A model generated the notes under the pieces. That model had not been told where the DNA came from. It searched no databases and saw only the letters and a list, made by a program, of their open reading frames with translations. A DNA stretch of 64,000 nucleotides from contig JABAKD010000025.1 of NCBI GenBank assembly GCA_012845835.1, positions 9,057,779 through 9,121,778 of the forward strand. Reading direction: 5' to 3'. Both the position numbers and the translations under genes were made by a program. Below are positions 35,208-46,861 of the stretch, piece by piece. The DNA is from Undaria pinnatifida. Taxonomy: Eukaryota > Sar > Phaeophyceae > Laminariales > Alariaceae. How positions within the stretch are numbered: the first letter of the stretch is position 1; every line of letters begins with the position of its first letter.

Positions 35208-35495
35208 TGCTTCTTTTTTATTCCTCCGGCGGACGGGGAAAAGTAAAGCTTAAGCTCAACATACTTCCACGTATTTTTATATACATCGTGTGTCGATTTA
35301 ACTCAATTGCCTTCGCAATCCTGAGCTGGCGCGTCCTTCGGTTCCCACTGTTGCGATAGCTTGAGCTGTCCCTATCGGCGGTCCTCGTTTCTACCCGGGC
35401 AGCGCAAGCTGCCGTTGTTCGGATGCGTGAGTATGTCGACCCGGCCTGCCCCCTGAGGGGTAGGAGTGATGGAGATAGCCACCCGCCGCAAACAA
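35208..35495 (-). mobile_element. SINE-like retroposon R2 (copy b)
   Basis: The same consensus as copy a from ttcctccggcggacgggg onward, extending further to the right through gcagcgcaagctgccgttgt, gtcgacccggcctg.cccctgagg and gatggagatagccaccc. A T-rich tract at the left end represents the 3' tail on the minus strand. About 15 percent diverged from copy c by eye. No coding domain. Confidence 0.82.
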
Positions 35496-35924
35496 GAAAA
35501 ATAACATGGCAATTCGAAGGATAAACAAGATACATCATACTTCGCATAGATTTAGAGTAGACACAGCGTGACCCTTTATGGTGCCGAAGAGCGAACTAAG
35601 AGCATGGAATCGGTCACTGAATAGATGGCGAAAGCAGATCATGCGGATTAAAACGCACTGTCATTCAATTGCACTCACTCCCAGGGCGCCCGATCGACCA
35701 CCAGCGGAAAATGTTGCAAACATCACGACGGATGGGGGAACCTGACGTTCTAGCCACATTTCTATAAAAATATTTCAAGGACACGTCAGCCGTGAGTTCG
35801 ACGAACCTCGGGTTAATGCTCATATTTGCAAGCTGCGTTGTTGGTGTTTGTAATATAGCATGCGGGTGAGTTTTGGGGTCCTATTCTTTCGTTTAAAAAT
35901 ATAGTCTGTATTATAAAAAAAAAA

Positions 35925-36295
35925 TTGCAGTCTAGCTGTGAGATCGAAGATTTTGTCGAAACTCATCTTTGCAAGCTGTGTGTGATACCCCGATCACGCG
36001 TATTACGGGTTGTGTGTCCTCAAAGGTCGGCGACTCCCGTTGCAACTACGAGTCTAGCTAGCTATCAGGGTCAACAGGGTGATGTTAGTCAGTCTGTGCG
36101 TGGGAACTATAAAACCCGCTTTTGAGGGGGACAAAATCTGACAGCTGCGGAAAGAAATGCTTCAGTTTATCAAGTGAATCCTGTAAATCGAATAACCGGT
36201 GAGGGGAGGGCAGAGCTTTTAAAGACGTGGGGGCCTGGGTTTGATCAAGAGGGAGCGGAGGGGGGGGGGGGAGGGGGGGGGGGGGGGGGGGGGGC
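35925..36295 (-). repeat. C-rich composite repeat R1 (copy c), inverted
   Basis: The reverse complement of the R1 block: ctgtgagatcgaagattttgtcgaaactcatctttgcaagctg, then attacgggttgtgtgtcctca, gggtcaacagggtgatgtt and gacaaaatctgacagctg. It ends in a long poly-G tract (36256-36292), equivalent to the poly-C of copies a and b. Confidence 0.82.
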
Positions 36296-37680
36296 GAAAG
36301 AGTAAACATTTAAAGAAATATACTCTGGAGTATAATATTATAAAAATTAAAATAATAGACGACGTATATATTTTGTCTATTCGTATATATTTTGTTTTTC
36401 TCCACATCTGTCCGTGGGGTCTGCGATCCATGACCGCCGCTGGCGATACGCCAAGGCACAACCTTATCCACATTCAGCATGCTCTTGCAAATACAACTGC
36501 AACACACCTTCGGTGCAGCCACGATATAGCTACAAGTCGTCGTGGGAGTCCAAGGAAGAATGCGCTCACCTTCACTGTTGCTACTCGTACGAGTATAACC
36601 TATTGGTCCTGTCGCCGTGCCGTCAACTAAACATGAATCGCTCGCAGAAGAGCTTTCCATCGTCGTGAGGCCTCCTTTTCCTATCAAAGGTTGTTGGTAC
36701 TGGTGTATACGTCTGGTATCCTCTCTGTTCCGTGTCAACCACGTGTTGCATCTGATGGGTGACGGGGGCCAACAGGGAGCTGTCACGTGGTGTGTTACGT
36801 GGTGTGCATGTGTCAGGTGTCTGGTGTGTTCGCAGGCCCTCGGGTTTGGCTTCGACGGCAGACGCCCCGGAAAAAGAATGCTACACAAACATATTGGAAA
36901 CCTCATCATCCAGCCGCACCAACCACCACCCAAGAAGGTGCCCATTTTTTTCGTAAGAATCCAGCGATATGATTGGCTTATAGGCAGACCAATTCGGCAA
37001 ATTCGGCAAATGCAACACGAGCTTTGTAAGTATTTTGTAAGGATAGACAATGATGATTGGCGATGATTGCACCGAACTACTAGGCGCGTGATTGCGCCGC
37101 GTCTTTCAGAGAGAAGAGGGAAGAGGGACCGCAAGCGGGACCTGGCGAAGCGCAGACACCAGACAACCGACACCACAGCCGGCTCCTCAGCACCATGCTG
37201 GTGTGGCGGCTATGTACGCTTTAGTAGCAGCCTAGCGTCGTATATTGCGGCTGTTTTTGTTTCTCGGGGCCTGCCATCTGTCGATGCGACGAGGTGGGTA
37301 GTGATGGCGGAGGCAGCGGTGGGGGCACTGTAGGCAGCAGCGGCGGAGGTCGTGATGGTAGAAGCAGCGATGGAGGTAGCGGTGGAGGCAGCGGTGATGG
37401 ATCCGCTAGGGAGAGTGAACCGCAACGAAGTGCAACTTCGTCTATTTTGACAGCAGCGAACCAGGGCAGCGTCGATTCATCGAGACTGCTGCGTCAAAGC
37501 CAGCAGGAAGCACGTCAACGGGGAGAGCAAGCGGGCGGGGTAGTTTGTTTACAGTCCTCTACCTGCGCTACACAAGGCCGCATGTGGGTGGTTCTATCGT
37601 GGACTTCTGTTTATTACTTTATTACCTGCTCCTGTGCTACTGACGAATCTCATGTATATAGTCTAGACTAGACTAATAAT
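36296..37680. other. Anonymous region with a long minus-strand ORF of unknown reality
   Basis: The longest ORF (37176-36310, minus, 288 codons) has no domain I recognise and a composition rich in Cys, Arg and Ser that does not look like a folded protein. A Gly-coding ggaggcagcggtgg repeat is at 37300-37400 on the plus strand. A palindromic TAGTCTAGACTA lies at about 37659. Confidence 0.3.
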
Positions 37681-38140
37681 ATCTGGTACCATGGTACAGC
37701 AGTACAGGGCACCAGATAAGAAACACACATTGATCCACATACCTGGTGCCTACGGTAGGCAGGGTTCCTTATTTGCGAGGGGGTACGTTTCACACTGACT
37801 TCAATAGAACAGCTCCCGAGCTTCTTATTTCCCGGAAAATATCAACTTAGCTTTTTCTTACTACTACTGCACCTTCTATGGTACAGGTAGGTAGCAGTAC
37901 TGGTAGTACTGCTGTATATAGTAAGGCACGAAAATACTGACCTACAGCGGTAGTAGGTTGGCTTTCGTTTTTGGCAGATCAGCCGTTTGTCCGCGGCAAT
38001 GTTATTTGGATACGAGGTACGAGTCGTACCAGGTATGTAGATGAATTGTGCTCATTGTAGGCTGCTGCTCCTGCTGCTTGTGCGCTACTGGTTGTACTCG
38101 AATCTACCAGGTACCAGGTATCATAGCTCTGAGGATGCGA
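37681..38140. repeat. Left part of a locally duplicated segment
   Basis: gtaccaggta-type motifs are dense here. The stretch gacttcaatagaacagctcccgagcttcttatttccc (about 37798) recurs in diverged form at about 39047 (aacttcagcataacgtatcccgagtttcttatttccg). cgaaaatactgacctacagcggtagtaggttggctttc recurs as taaatactgacctaggctggctttc at about 38982. The two sides flank element R6 copy b. Confidence 0.5.
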
Positions 38141-38866
38141 TACGAGCTGGGCCGGGCAAAAGGCCCTTTATCGGGACAATATCGCAATATCACACCAAAT
38201 TTTTTGAGTTTGGATCTGAAATTTTGACACGTGATTTCAAGCAAGCTGAGCAACACATTCAAACTCGGATGCAAAAAAAAACAAAAAAATCGTCCTCCTA
38301 CGGCCGGCCCAAAATTTCTGCTGAAGCTTGAGGCGGGGAAAAGTGCATCTTTTTTTTTTTTTTGCACCTCACTTCCACTTTTTTTTTCAGCTTGATTCAG
38401 ATCACGTGTCTCAATTTCAGGTTCTAACTTCAAAAATTGAGAGGTGCGTGGCCAATTTTCCACCGAAGCGCCTCTGCATACAATTTTACATGTATTTCAG
38501 GGATCCATCCATAGCTTTCGAATGAAAGTGACCCATGAAATGAAACGTAGAGTCTATGACCCTACTCCTCGTCCCAAGATGTACATGACCAGAAAAATTG
38601 AGCCAATTCCATCCACGTTGTATTTTGAACAATTTTAGAAAAAGCAACACAAACAAATAATGAAAACAAATGCTCAAACTAGGAGACGTCAGTGGCAAAC
38701 ACTTTTTTCGGCACCAACTTGGCAGATTCTCAAGCTGGAGGGCTTAAAATGACCACCGTATCTAGCTGATTACGAGAGGATATGCTCAGTTTGCAGTGGG
38801 TCACTGTCGTTCAAAAGATATGCCCGACTGACGGATTAGGGGGTTTCTTCGCCGGCCCAGCTCGTA
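38141..38866. mobile_element. TIR element R6 (copy b) with internal foldback
   Basis: TACGAGCTGGGCCGG at the left is matched by its reverse complement ccggcccagctcgta at the right. Inside, 38200-38280 and 38350-38445 form an imperfect inverted repeat of about 100 bp, sharing gaaattttgacacgtgat and its complement and an A-run/T-run pair. The translated opposite-strand ORFs therefore look alike (TRDFKQAEQ versus TRDLNQAEK). No transposase. Confidence 0.62.
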
Positions 38867-39321
38867 CCTGTTACCGATACTTGTTACCTGGTACGAAGTA
38901 TATGCCATACCTGATCTCTGATTAATCGTGTGCCAGATACCAGATGCAGTAGTACAGGACACCTGAAATATACCAGGTACATAAATACTGACCTAGGCTG
39001 GCTTTCTTATATGGGAGAGGAGGGTGCACTCTACGTTATTCTACATTAACTTCAGCATAACGTATCCCGAGTTTCTTATTTCCGTTTAAATAACAGCCTG
39101 GCTAGTTTCCCTATTCATTTTGAAGCTGTTGTTGCTGCTGAAGCTTGTTTGCTGTTGCAGCTTGTACACTCGTACACGTGATGTATAGCTCTGAGCATAC
39201 GATGGCTGGTACATGATAACTGGCACTTGGTACAAGTGTGGCGGCCGTTTTTTTTTGATCGGAAGCTCGCAGCTGGCACAAGGCGTAGTCCATTCGGAAA
39301 ATTTCGCTTGCGTTTGCCAAG

Positions 39322-42300
39322 ATGAAAAGTCAGCGTGATTTGGTACCAGGACATCCTGGTAGACTTGGCGTCAACACCAAGTTAGACGCCACGTATTCGG
39401 ATGAGGTCAAAGCCGCTAACACTGTGGACGCGCTGACTCAAGCGAACGCGTGTTGGGTGCAGACGCATTCTTTTTCGCTGGCGGGTGTAGTGTCTAGTTT
39501 GCTTGGGAAAGAGTTTGCCCACAGACCCGACCTTCCGTCTGTCTCGCTGGAGATCTCCCCTCAACGCCCAACTGGTGATACTGCTGTAGTTATCCATGCG
39601 CGTTTCCTGTTCACGTTCGTTGTAGTTTATCGACCGTTTCATGAAGCCAGCTTGATTGTTGGCGCCATGCTCTTGAATCTGTTGTAGGTGGAATGTTAAT
39701 GATGCCTGCATTTAGAATCCTTACGGTGCCGTCACGGGTAGAGTATGCCTGCGTGGGTGCTTACGCATCCGTTCTCGTTTACGTGGAGATCGAGCTATTG
39801 AAAGATCCCATACGTGGCCCGGTTCCGACCATTTTGCCGTCGGGGACACAGATGCGATTGGGATGTGTGTACCGCATTTATCGAGGCCGTGTTTCTTGCA
39901 TTATCTATAAACGAAAAACATGCAGGGCACATGAGCACCGCAAGCGACTAAACCTGGTATCACCCCCCAAACCTGGTATATATTTACGATGGAACTCTAG
40001 GTGCGACTCCATAGCGACGATCATGCCAATTGTCTTGGTGTTGGGAACGTACAGGGCCATGAGACTACCGCTGGATTTTTGCTTCGGTGGCGTCCTCAAT
40101 CACGCCAATCTGGCCGCCAAAAGCGCGTCGTAGTCAAAGTGAGCGACGCGGTCAAGCCTGCTACGTACGCGGCACACAAGGGGGCACCTTCCTCCGCGGG
40201 TGTGGGTCGTGTAACGATGCAGGACGTCTGCGACGGCGGTGGTGGCAGGCTTGTTGTGTGGGACGTTACCTATGTTCGCCCTGCGGCCGATTGGACAGCC
40301 CCTCCGGCGACACCGGCACCGTCGCCGAACCCGAATGCAAGCGCCTCTTACAACGATGACGCCGACTTCTTCGCTACCGAAGCACGTACCGAAGCACCTT
40401 GCCACGTAGTGGGCTCGATAGGTAAGGCCTTACCCCGTCCTAGAAAAAATTGAGCTGAGTTGTCTGCCGCCCTGCCCGCAGTGGCGTCCCTCATTTTCTT
40501 GCTGACGTTTTTGTTATTCACCAAATGAACCAATCGTTTTCGTTGGTGCTTATTTTTAGATGATTCGGACTCGGACGAGGGCAAAGATGACGGTGGCGAT
40601 GGGTGTGACTTTGATGTTGGTCAAGACCGCGCTTGCGACCTACGTGCCGGAGACGAGATCGATGGCAATGTCGACCAGGACGCCGTGAGTGCTGTAGAGG
40701 TGGCAGATATTCTTTGTTTGTTTCTGAAATCTGCTCGGCGTCAATGTGCGCTTTGTCTTCGATTTTTTTATGTTCCGAGTGTGTTCTGAATTCATGTTGA
40801 ATGTTGCCAAACTATATCAGGGGGGGGGGTCCTCGCATGCTCAAGGTTCGCCTGGATACCTCCCACGCGCTTCCACGCATCTCGCACCTGGTGAAGAAGA
40901 GTCCCGGCGCCTTCAAGCCTCTATGGCTTGGTTGAGAGATGCTTGGTATATCGTTTGTCTGGAAGGCATCAAGGAGGCAAGCGATTTTGACGTCACTTGT
41001 GCTGTTGTTTCGGATCAATGATATGGAGATATTTGGTCTGTCATCGCAAACAATGCCTGTACTGGGTCATGTATCGTGACCAATACGCCCATGCCGATCT
41101 CGCTTACAACCGCAGGTACACAGTGCTCTTCAGGCGCAAAGAATGACATCGGAATAGATAGGTGACAGAGTACATAGAGATGAACTGGACGTGTTTCTTG
41201 CGGATTGTCAGCGGTTGGTGCCCGAGCGGACACGAATGTTGACTCGCTTTGATTCAGTGATTGATCGGTTCTGCGACGTGATTGATACCTAATCGGGATA
41301 AATTACCCTGCGCCCGAAAGCGCTGGAGGTCGTGAAGCTGCTCCGCTAAAACGTCGAAGCGGGTTGTCTAAGCGAGCCTGACGGTCGTGTCGTTGTACTA
41401 CGCAACAGGAAAAAGTAAAGCGAGGGTCACCACTGGTCGCTGTGTCAATGGAACCAACAGTACAGAGGCTTGGTCTGTGTGTTTTGCGTTACTTTTCTTC
41501 ACTAGCAGGTGCAGCAGCATTGTTCACCCATCACGTTGGCCTCACGTCATAACCCGATGCTCATTTTTTGCCGTCAAGTATACCGCAGGGTTTCGTTTGT
41601 TGCAGTGTTTGTAACATGTTGACTTTTTCCCTCGCTTGGTGGTCGGCCAGGCAATTCGTGTTAACATGGACCTGACGTACCCCTGTTCAATATTTGTTCC
41701 TCCTGTTGTAACTGCTTGTCTTTTGTTGAAGGGTTCTCATCATTACCTCCGTAGGCTACTATTGCGCTTCTCCTGCGCTGGCTCACTCGATTATATTGGA
41801 GTTCCAATCATTGCTGGAATGTTGGGATTGCTGCGAAGAACCGCGGACTGCCGAAGGAGATTGGAGCGTGCTACGAGCAGCTTGAGTTTGAGATTATCCA
41901 AAGCGACACGGCCAGCTGGTCACCAGATAGCCCGATGTTCCCTGAGTGGATCTCTTCTTGACGTGTTAGACCCTGGTGAAAGAAGCGACTTTTCTCGCAG
42001 TTTGTGGGGACCTGATGCTCGGGGGTGAGGGGCCGGTTGATCTTGTCGATCTCCCAACAACTTCAGAATCACTATGATGAGTTCAAAGGGCACGCCAACT
42101 TTAGGAATACGATCATCTCTATTAGTCGACGGCATGCTGTTCATTGCGTGCTAGGTTGCAGGAAGCTGACGGGGGCGCGATGTTTGCGGGTGTTGTTGGT
42201 AGCGTTGGTCCCCCTCCTGTTCCGCGGAGTCGGTCTAGAGCAGGTATTGTACGCGGCCGTGGCGGCGGTGAAGGAGGTGGCGCAACGGCAGGTGCGAGCG

Positions 42301-42612
42301 TGTCGGCGGCAGTTGCAGAGATGTTGGATTTTGGCGGCGACGGGGATGAGGCTGGGTAGTTTGACGCCCCCAACCGAAGCCCAAGAAGCCCAAGGGCCCA
42401 ATCCGGTCCCCTCAGATTTGCTTTCACTGCGGCCACCGTCGACAAGAAGTCGCGTACCAGTAGGCGCACCCTGCCCCGCGTGGGAGGGAGCGGCGGCTCC
42501 AATACAATGTTACCGCCAGAAAAGCACCGGCCCGACGCCTGCAGAACTGGGAAAACTAGATCAGACGGAAAGCGGCCGTGTTCGCGGTGTGAATGTGAAA
42601 ATTGCACAGTAA
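39322..42612 (+). pseudogene. Degraded spliced gene, transposase-like
   Basis: Plus-strand coding-like stretches are separated by canonical intron signals. An ORF ends at a GTAAGG donor near 40422. An acceptor (ggtgcttatttttag, 40558) opens an acidic exon DDSDSDEGKDDGGDG that runs to a GTGAGT donor at 40686. The next acceptor is atatcag at about 40821, and its exon ends at a stop at 41019. Further on, DELDVFLADCQRLVPERTRM, LRPKALEVVKLLR, CLSEPDGRVVVLRN and TGRCVNGTNSTEA (41190-41460) read as one protein but with three TAA stops in place. WNVGIAAKNRGLPKEIGACY follows (41815-41960). The motif run resembles large transposases I have seen in algal and animal genomes, but I cannot name the family. 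A Cys-rich tail (KRPCSRCECENC) is near 42570. It is not a functional gene as it stands. Confidence 0.45.
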
Positions 42613-42691
42613 GATCTACGCCCCTGATCGTCGCTTGATACTCCGGCCCATCTTGATGTGGTAGGTTAGCGTCTGCAGTGTCGGGTCGAGT

Positions 42692-43090
42692 TTGTGTTTT
42701 TTTGTTAATTCAAACAGTGTAGACCGTACGAGTTTATTATGTTCTTGCTTCGTTTGCGAGCCGGCATTTTCGTTTTGTGTGGCACTGGGTTTGATTGTCT
42801 TTTTCATCTCGGGGTGGGGAGCTCAACAGCGATACTACCTCCGTTGTCGACAAAATGGGTACCCCTTCGCTTGTTTTTTTTTTCCTTTCCCATGTTTTCA
42901 TTTTTGCCATCCGTGGGGAGAGGGAAGGAAGAAGGAAGGGGGGGGGGTTACCTGGTACCTGCTCGTAGCTATTCCCCACCCCCCTGTTCTGTCTCTTCCT
43001 TCGCTGGGCATGATGGGTATGCTGGGTACTGCCAGGCGGCAAGGACGGTTCAGTGCGAAGATCCACACCACACAAGAGTGTCGATTGGAA
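42692..43090 (+). pseudogene. ORF interrupted by copia 2, 5' part
   Basis: This 133-codon open stretch ends only because the LTR supplies a TGA. Its last codons before the insertion (TGT CGA TTG GAA) continue in the same frame after the element at 47587. An acceptor-like gggtactgccag at about 43035 may begin the real exon. The product is not recognised; the N-terminal half is hydrophobic and may be non-coding. Confidence 0.4.
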
Positions 43091-43810
43091 TGATCGGAAA
43101 ACCGGTGCATGGGTTAGATACGTAGAAAGATGATCCTCGATGCCGCCATCGGGGCGTGCAGAAGACGTTGAAAATGTATATTATTATTGCCACCTCCGGA
43201 GAGGATGATGGGAGGAGGAGGGGGAAATTGGAAGTGACCAAGAGAGGGCTTCCCTCCCCCAAGCTCGTCTCGTCCCCGAACCATAAATAGCGACAAGCGC
43301 TCTCGTGCTATACTGGAATAATCCTATCGTACCACACAATACACTCGGGCGCTTAACCCGTAGACTACATACTGACCCAACCATATATACGAATACTTTA
43401 GTCTCCCAATACGTGCGTATGGGAGCATATATGCAAAAGTGCATATTCCGTTTCTCATTGTACCATGTATGATGACGGTGTATGTGGCACACGGGGAACT
43501 GTTCTCACGTGTACCACACAATAACAACTCATATCACCCACCAGTAAATATTGCTACTGGTGGCTCCATAGTTCACATACGTATCACACAAATATATACT
43601 CCGTATATAGGAACGTCTCCCCATGGATAGTCCGCCTGATGAAATATCCATGCCTTCATCACATAACATGCCACATACTGAAATACAGTTATAAAATATT
43701 CCTCGTATGAATCACACTATTCCTTTGACGGCGTATCTCCCCAACTACCGCACTATTCCGTAGAGCAATGCGGTTCCACAAATCGAACCATGATATCATA
43801 ACTTCTCACA
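43091..43810 (-). repeat. 3' LTR of copia 2
   Basis: 720 bp with TG...CA ends, identical to 46862-47581 except for two differences seen by eye (near 43750 and 43802). On the element's (minus) strand it is preceded directly by the polypurine tract AAGGGGGGA (43811-43819). The 5-bp target duplication TGGAA is at 43086-43090. Confidence 0.96.
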
Positions 43811-44045
43811 TCCCCCCTTATGATACCATTGTCGTTTTGACGTGCATTTTGCCCTACCTAGGTCTAGAAACATTAAGGGAGTTTTTGCGATACCAGACGC
43901 TCCAAGTAGTAGATACTACTCTAATGTCAGACACTCCATAACCCACTATAATACGTATATTCTACTTCATTGTAGGAGCACCAAACACCTCCTACCACAA
44001 TATACCACCGCATGCTCTCCAAGACCCGAAACAACCAGTATCTCA

Positions 44046-44627
44046 TTATAAATTCATGCAAATATTACGGTGGAACTCAAAAGACTCCTTAGGAATAGCC
44101 TTGGTTAAGAAATCCGCATGCTGGAAACCGGACGGCACATGCGTGATAGAGATTTCCTTCCTCCCCGCCAGTTCCCTAAGAAAGTGGTGCCGTACGTCGA
44201 TGTGCTTAGAGTTCGAGTTGGTAATAGGGTTCTGTGTGAGCTGCACGGCACCTTCGTTATCCTCGAACACTGGAATGCACGGCATTCCGACCTTAGGCAG
44301 CATGAAACGCCAAACCTGTCTCAAGAACAGCACTTCCTTAATGACGTCTGCAAGTGCTACGTACTCCGCCTCCGTCGTGGAGAGTGTCACACACTTCTGT
44401 GTCCTAGAAAACCAAGACACAGAAGCACCCCCGCACATCACTAGTCCCCCCGAAACCGACCTCCTGTCAGTCGCCTTACTTGCGTAGTCCGCGTCTGCAA
44501 ACACCTGCATGCTCAACCCTCCTACTGTACCTCTCTGAAAAGTAATTCCGAATGAACTCGTCCGTCTCACATACCCTAAGATACTTAGTGCTGCTTTCCA
44601 GTGCACGTACTTGGGCGCTGCAGAAGG
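44046..44627 (-). CDS. Copia 2: RNase H end of pol
   Basis: The minus-strand reading starts abruptly at the inverted-repeat junction (PSAAPKYVHWKAALSILGYV) and runs through FADADYAS, TLSTTEAEYVAL, VFEDNEGAVQ, HIDVRHHF and HADFLTKA to a stop at 44046. The acidic catalytic residues of RNase H (Asp, Glu, Asp) are all present and no stop interrupts it. It has no start of its own and no RT upstream, so it is a remnant carried along by the element. Confidence 0.92.
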   Translation of the reverse strand, partial: PSAAPKYVHWKAALSILGYVRRTSSFGITFQRGTVGGLSMQVFADADYASKATDRRSVSGGLVMCGGASVSWFSRTQKCVTLSTTEAEYVALADVIKEVLFLRQVWRFMLPKVGMPCIPVFEDNEGAVQLTQNPITNSNSKHIDVRHHFLRELAGRKEISITHVPSGFQHADFLTKAIPKESFEFHRNICMNL

Positions 44628-45054
44628 CCTCCCCCCCCCGGGGGCTACGACTACTCTCGATATCCCTCTAACTTTCCTCGACCGGTTGGCAATCAGCCGC
44701 CGATCCATGCTGCCGACCCTCGCAAGCGATGCCAGAATTGCAACGAACTGGGTCATGTGCACCAATACTGTGCATGGCGGATCGACCCAGGCCAGTCAAG
44801 GTCACCCCCCGGAGCCGCATTTGCACGTCCGTCGGGTCCACCCGCAGGGGTCAGTAGACAGCCGCCATGGAAAAACTCTTACGGTCAAGCTAATATTGCC
44901 GCCACCCCCGTTCAAAGGCATGCACCGTCTGCCCATGTGCCTGACATCGCCGACGCCGACGCTGATGCGTCAACATACTACTACGATAACGACTATGACG
45001 ACTACGGTGACTACTACTACGAGCAACCGGCACCGGAGGACTACGGCTACGTCG
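44628..45054 (+). repeat. Inverted gag copy, left arm of 427-bp palindrome
   Basis: The exact reverse complement of 45070-45496 apart from one difference seen: TGG here against TAG in the other arm, just after the zinc-knuckle Cys. It encodes on the plus strand the gag tail including CQNCNELGHVHQYC (a CCHC knuckle) and the Tyr/Asp-rich end. Its outer end joins the RNase H coding sequence directly. Confidence 0.95.
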
Positions 45055-45069
45055 GCATATACTGATGAT

Positions 45070-45496
45070 CGACGTAGCCGTAGTCCTCCGGTGCCGGTTG
45101 CTCGTAGTAGTAGTCACCGTAGTCGTCATAGTCGTTATCGTAGTAGTATGTTGACGCATCAGCGTCGGCGTCGGCGATGTCAGGCACATGGGCAGACGGT
45201 GCATGCCTTTGAACGGGGGTGGCGGCAATATTAGCTTGACCGTAAGAGTTTTTCCATGGCGGCTGTCTACTGACCCCTGCGGGTGGACCCGACGGACGTG
45301 CAAATGCGGCTCCGGGGGGTGACCTTGACTGGCCTGGGTCGATCCGCTATGCACAGTATTGGTGCACATGACCCAGTTCGTTGCAATTCTGGCATCGCTT
45401 GCGAGGGTCGGCAGCATGGATCGGCGGCTGATTGCCAACCGGTCGAGGAAAGTTAGAGGGATATCGAGAGTAGTCGTAGCCCCCGGGGGGGGGAGG
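45070..45496 (-). repeat. Gag 3' half, right arm of 427-bp palindrome
   Basis: The original orientation of the gag 3' region. The arms are separated by a 15-bp spacer (45055-45069). Any transcript across the element, from either strand, would fold into a long perfect hairpin. Confidence 0.95.
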
Positions 45497-46795
45497 ATAC
45501 GAAGGCCGACCTCTCCCCCTACCCCCGGCCGCCTGCGCACGACTGTCCCCATACCTTTCACTGCTGCCCCAACTGCTGGGTCCTGATCTCCTAGCTCCCC
45601 ACTGCTGTGCTATTCCGCGCCAACCACCAGCCCCGCGTCCGCCGCCCTGGTGTTGCTGCTGCTGCTGCTGCTGCTGCTGTTGTTGCTGTCGTTGTTGCTG
45701 GTGAAGATGTGGCTGTTCATGATGCTGCTGTTGACCATGTTGACGATGCTGTCTGCCCCTGTGCTCGTTTCTCCTGTTGTTCCTCCCTCGCTCTCGCCCT
45801 CCTCCTGCGCCACCCCCATTGCCCCGGCCCGAGTCGGGAGCAACAAGGGCGTGTCCCGTCCCGTTCCTCATCTCCTGTTCCCTCGCCATCTCCATCTCCC
45901 CGTACGCGCTCAGTACCACATCTTCAAGGACTTTGCGACTCAAATCTGCGTTGGTGAGCAGGATGCTCTTTTGGATCCCAAACGCGTGGGAGAGGTTGCG
46001 GGCAAGGTGGTGGTTAGCATCAACATCTGAAAACACCATTCCATGCGAACCAAGTTGACTCTGAATCACACTACCCCTTGCAAAGTACTCGTTGGGCGAT
46101 TCACCATCCTTCATCTGAAGGCTATACCACGCTTGAGTTAGCCTGGCTTTCTCCGCTGCTGACTGGGGGGCATAGTGATTCTTAAAGATGGACCATCCCT
46201 CGCTGGGGCTACCTGCCTCCAAAATCAGTTCAAGGAGCGAAATTTTGGAAATCTGAGATACCAGAATACTCCATGCACGTCGAGCCTTACCAATCAACTC
46301 TTCCCCGAATTCTGCCGTCAGCGCTGCTATGTTACAATCTGGTTTTCCTACCTTGATTGGCACAGCTGTCTCTACCGCTTCCAAACAATCCTCCTGCCCC
46401 AAAAGGGCACACATCTGACCACGAAATACCAACACCTTCTGCTGCATCTGTTCCCCAGGCCTAACAAGTCCATCGAACACTGCAGGCCGAACACTGGTAC
46501 TCTGACTAATACGAACCGTCCCTGGTAGCTGCTGCTTTTGCTCCTGCACCGGGGTCCCTCTTAGAGCGCTTGTCACACCCTGCGCGATTCGGTCAGCGAA
46601 GTCGTCGCCGCTCCTGGATTCCTCGTCCTGTGCTGGCGTATTCTTGTTCGCTGCCTCCTCTCGTGCTCGGGTTGCGGCTTGCTCATCTTGGGATTGCTGG
46701 TGGGCTGCTTGCTGCTCGCGTAGGTTGTGGTCGATATGTGCCTGTATGGTCCTTAGTTGCTCCGGGGAAAATGCTGAAAGTGAAGGGAGATCCAT
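45347..46795 (-). CDS. Copia 2: Gag polyprotein, 482 codons
   Basis: Starts at ATG 46795, 66 bp downstream of the 5' LTR. Order: an N-terminal Gln-rich helix (LRTIQAHIDHNLREQQ), a capsid-like domain (VLVFRGQMCALLGQEDCLEA, SPSEGWSIFKNHYAPQSA, LTQAWYSLQMKDGESPNEYF), an Arg/Gly/Gln-rich region with a run of more than ten Gln, and a CCHC knuckle CQNCNELGHVHQYC. TAG follows the last knuckle Cys directly. The other palindrome arm has TGG here and stays open, so the stop is probably a point mutation after the duplication. It could still make capsid protein and so might help mobilise itself. Confidence 0.93.
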   Translation of the reverse strand: MDLPSLSAFSPEQLRTIQAHIDHNLREQQAAHQQSQDEQAATRAREEAANKNTPAQDEESRSGDDFADRIAQGVTSALRGTPVQEQKQQLPGTVRISQSTSVRPAVFDGLVRPGEQMQQKVLVFRGQMCALLGQEDCLEAVETAVPIKVGKPDCNIAALTAEFGEELIGKARRAWSILVSQISKISLLELILEAGSPSEGWSIFKNHYAPQSAAEKARLTQAWYSLQMKDGESPNEYFARGSVIQSQLGSHGMVFSDVDANHHLARNLSHAFGIQKSILLTNADLSRKVLEDVVLSAYGEMEMAREQEMRNGTGHALVAPDSGRGNGGGAGGGRERGRNNRRNEHRGRQHRQHGQQQHHEQPHLHQQQRQQQQQQQQQQQQHQGGGRGAGGWRGIAQQWGARRSGPSSWGSSERYGDSRAQAAGGRGRGRPSYPPPPGGYDYSRYPSNFPRPVGNQPPIHAADPRKRCQNCNELGHVHQYCA

Positions 46796-46861
46796 CCTCT
46801 ACCTCTCTCCAACCCAAGCACTAGCTTCCGTTGACTTGATTTCAAGGTCAAAATGCTAGCA

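Noticed and set aside
36310-37176. 288-codon minus-strand ORF as a gene
   Set aside because: No domain, odd Cys/Arg-rich composition, no splice or start context, and it runs into an AT-rich tail next to repeat R1.
42122-42612. Overlapping ORFs on both strands at the end of the transposase-like region
   Set aside because: GC-rich composition (gcggcggtg) gives open frames on both strands; neither is supported as an independent gene.
44611-45234. Plus-strand 207-codon ORF in copia 2 as a novel protein
   Set aside because: It is the alternate-frame reading of the inverted gag copy, and the same peptide appears on the minus strand at 45561-44890.
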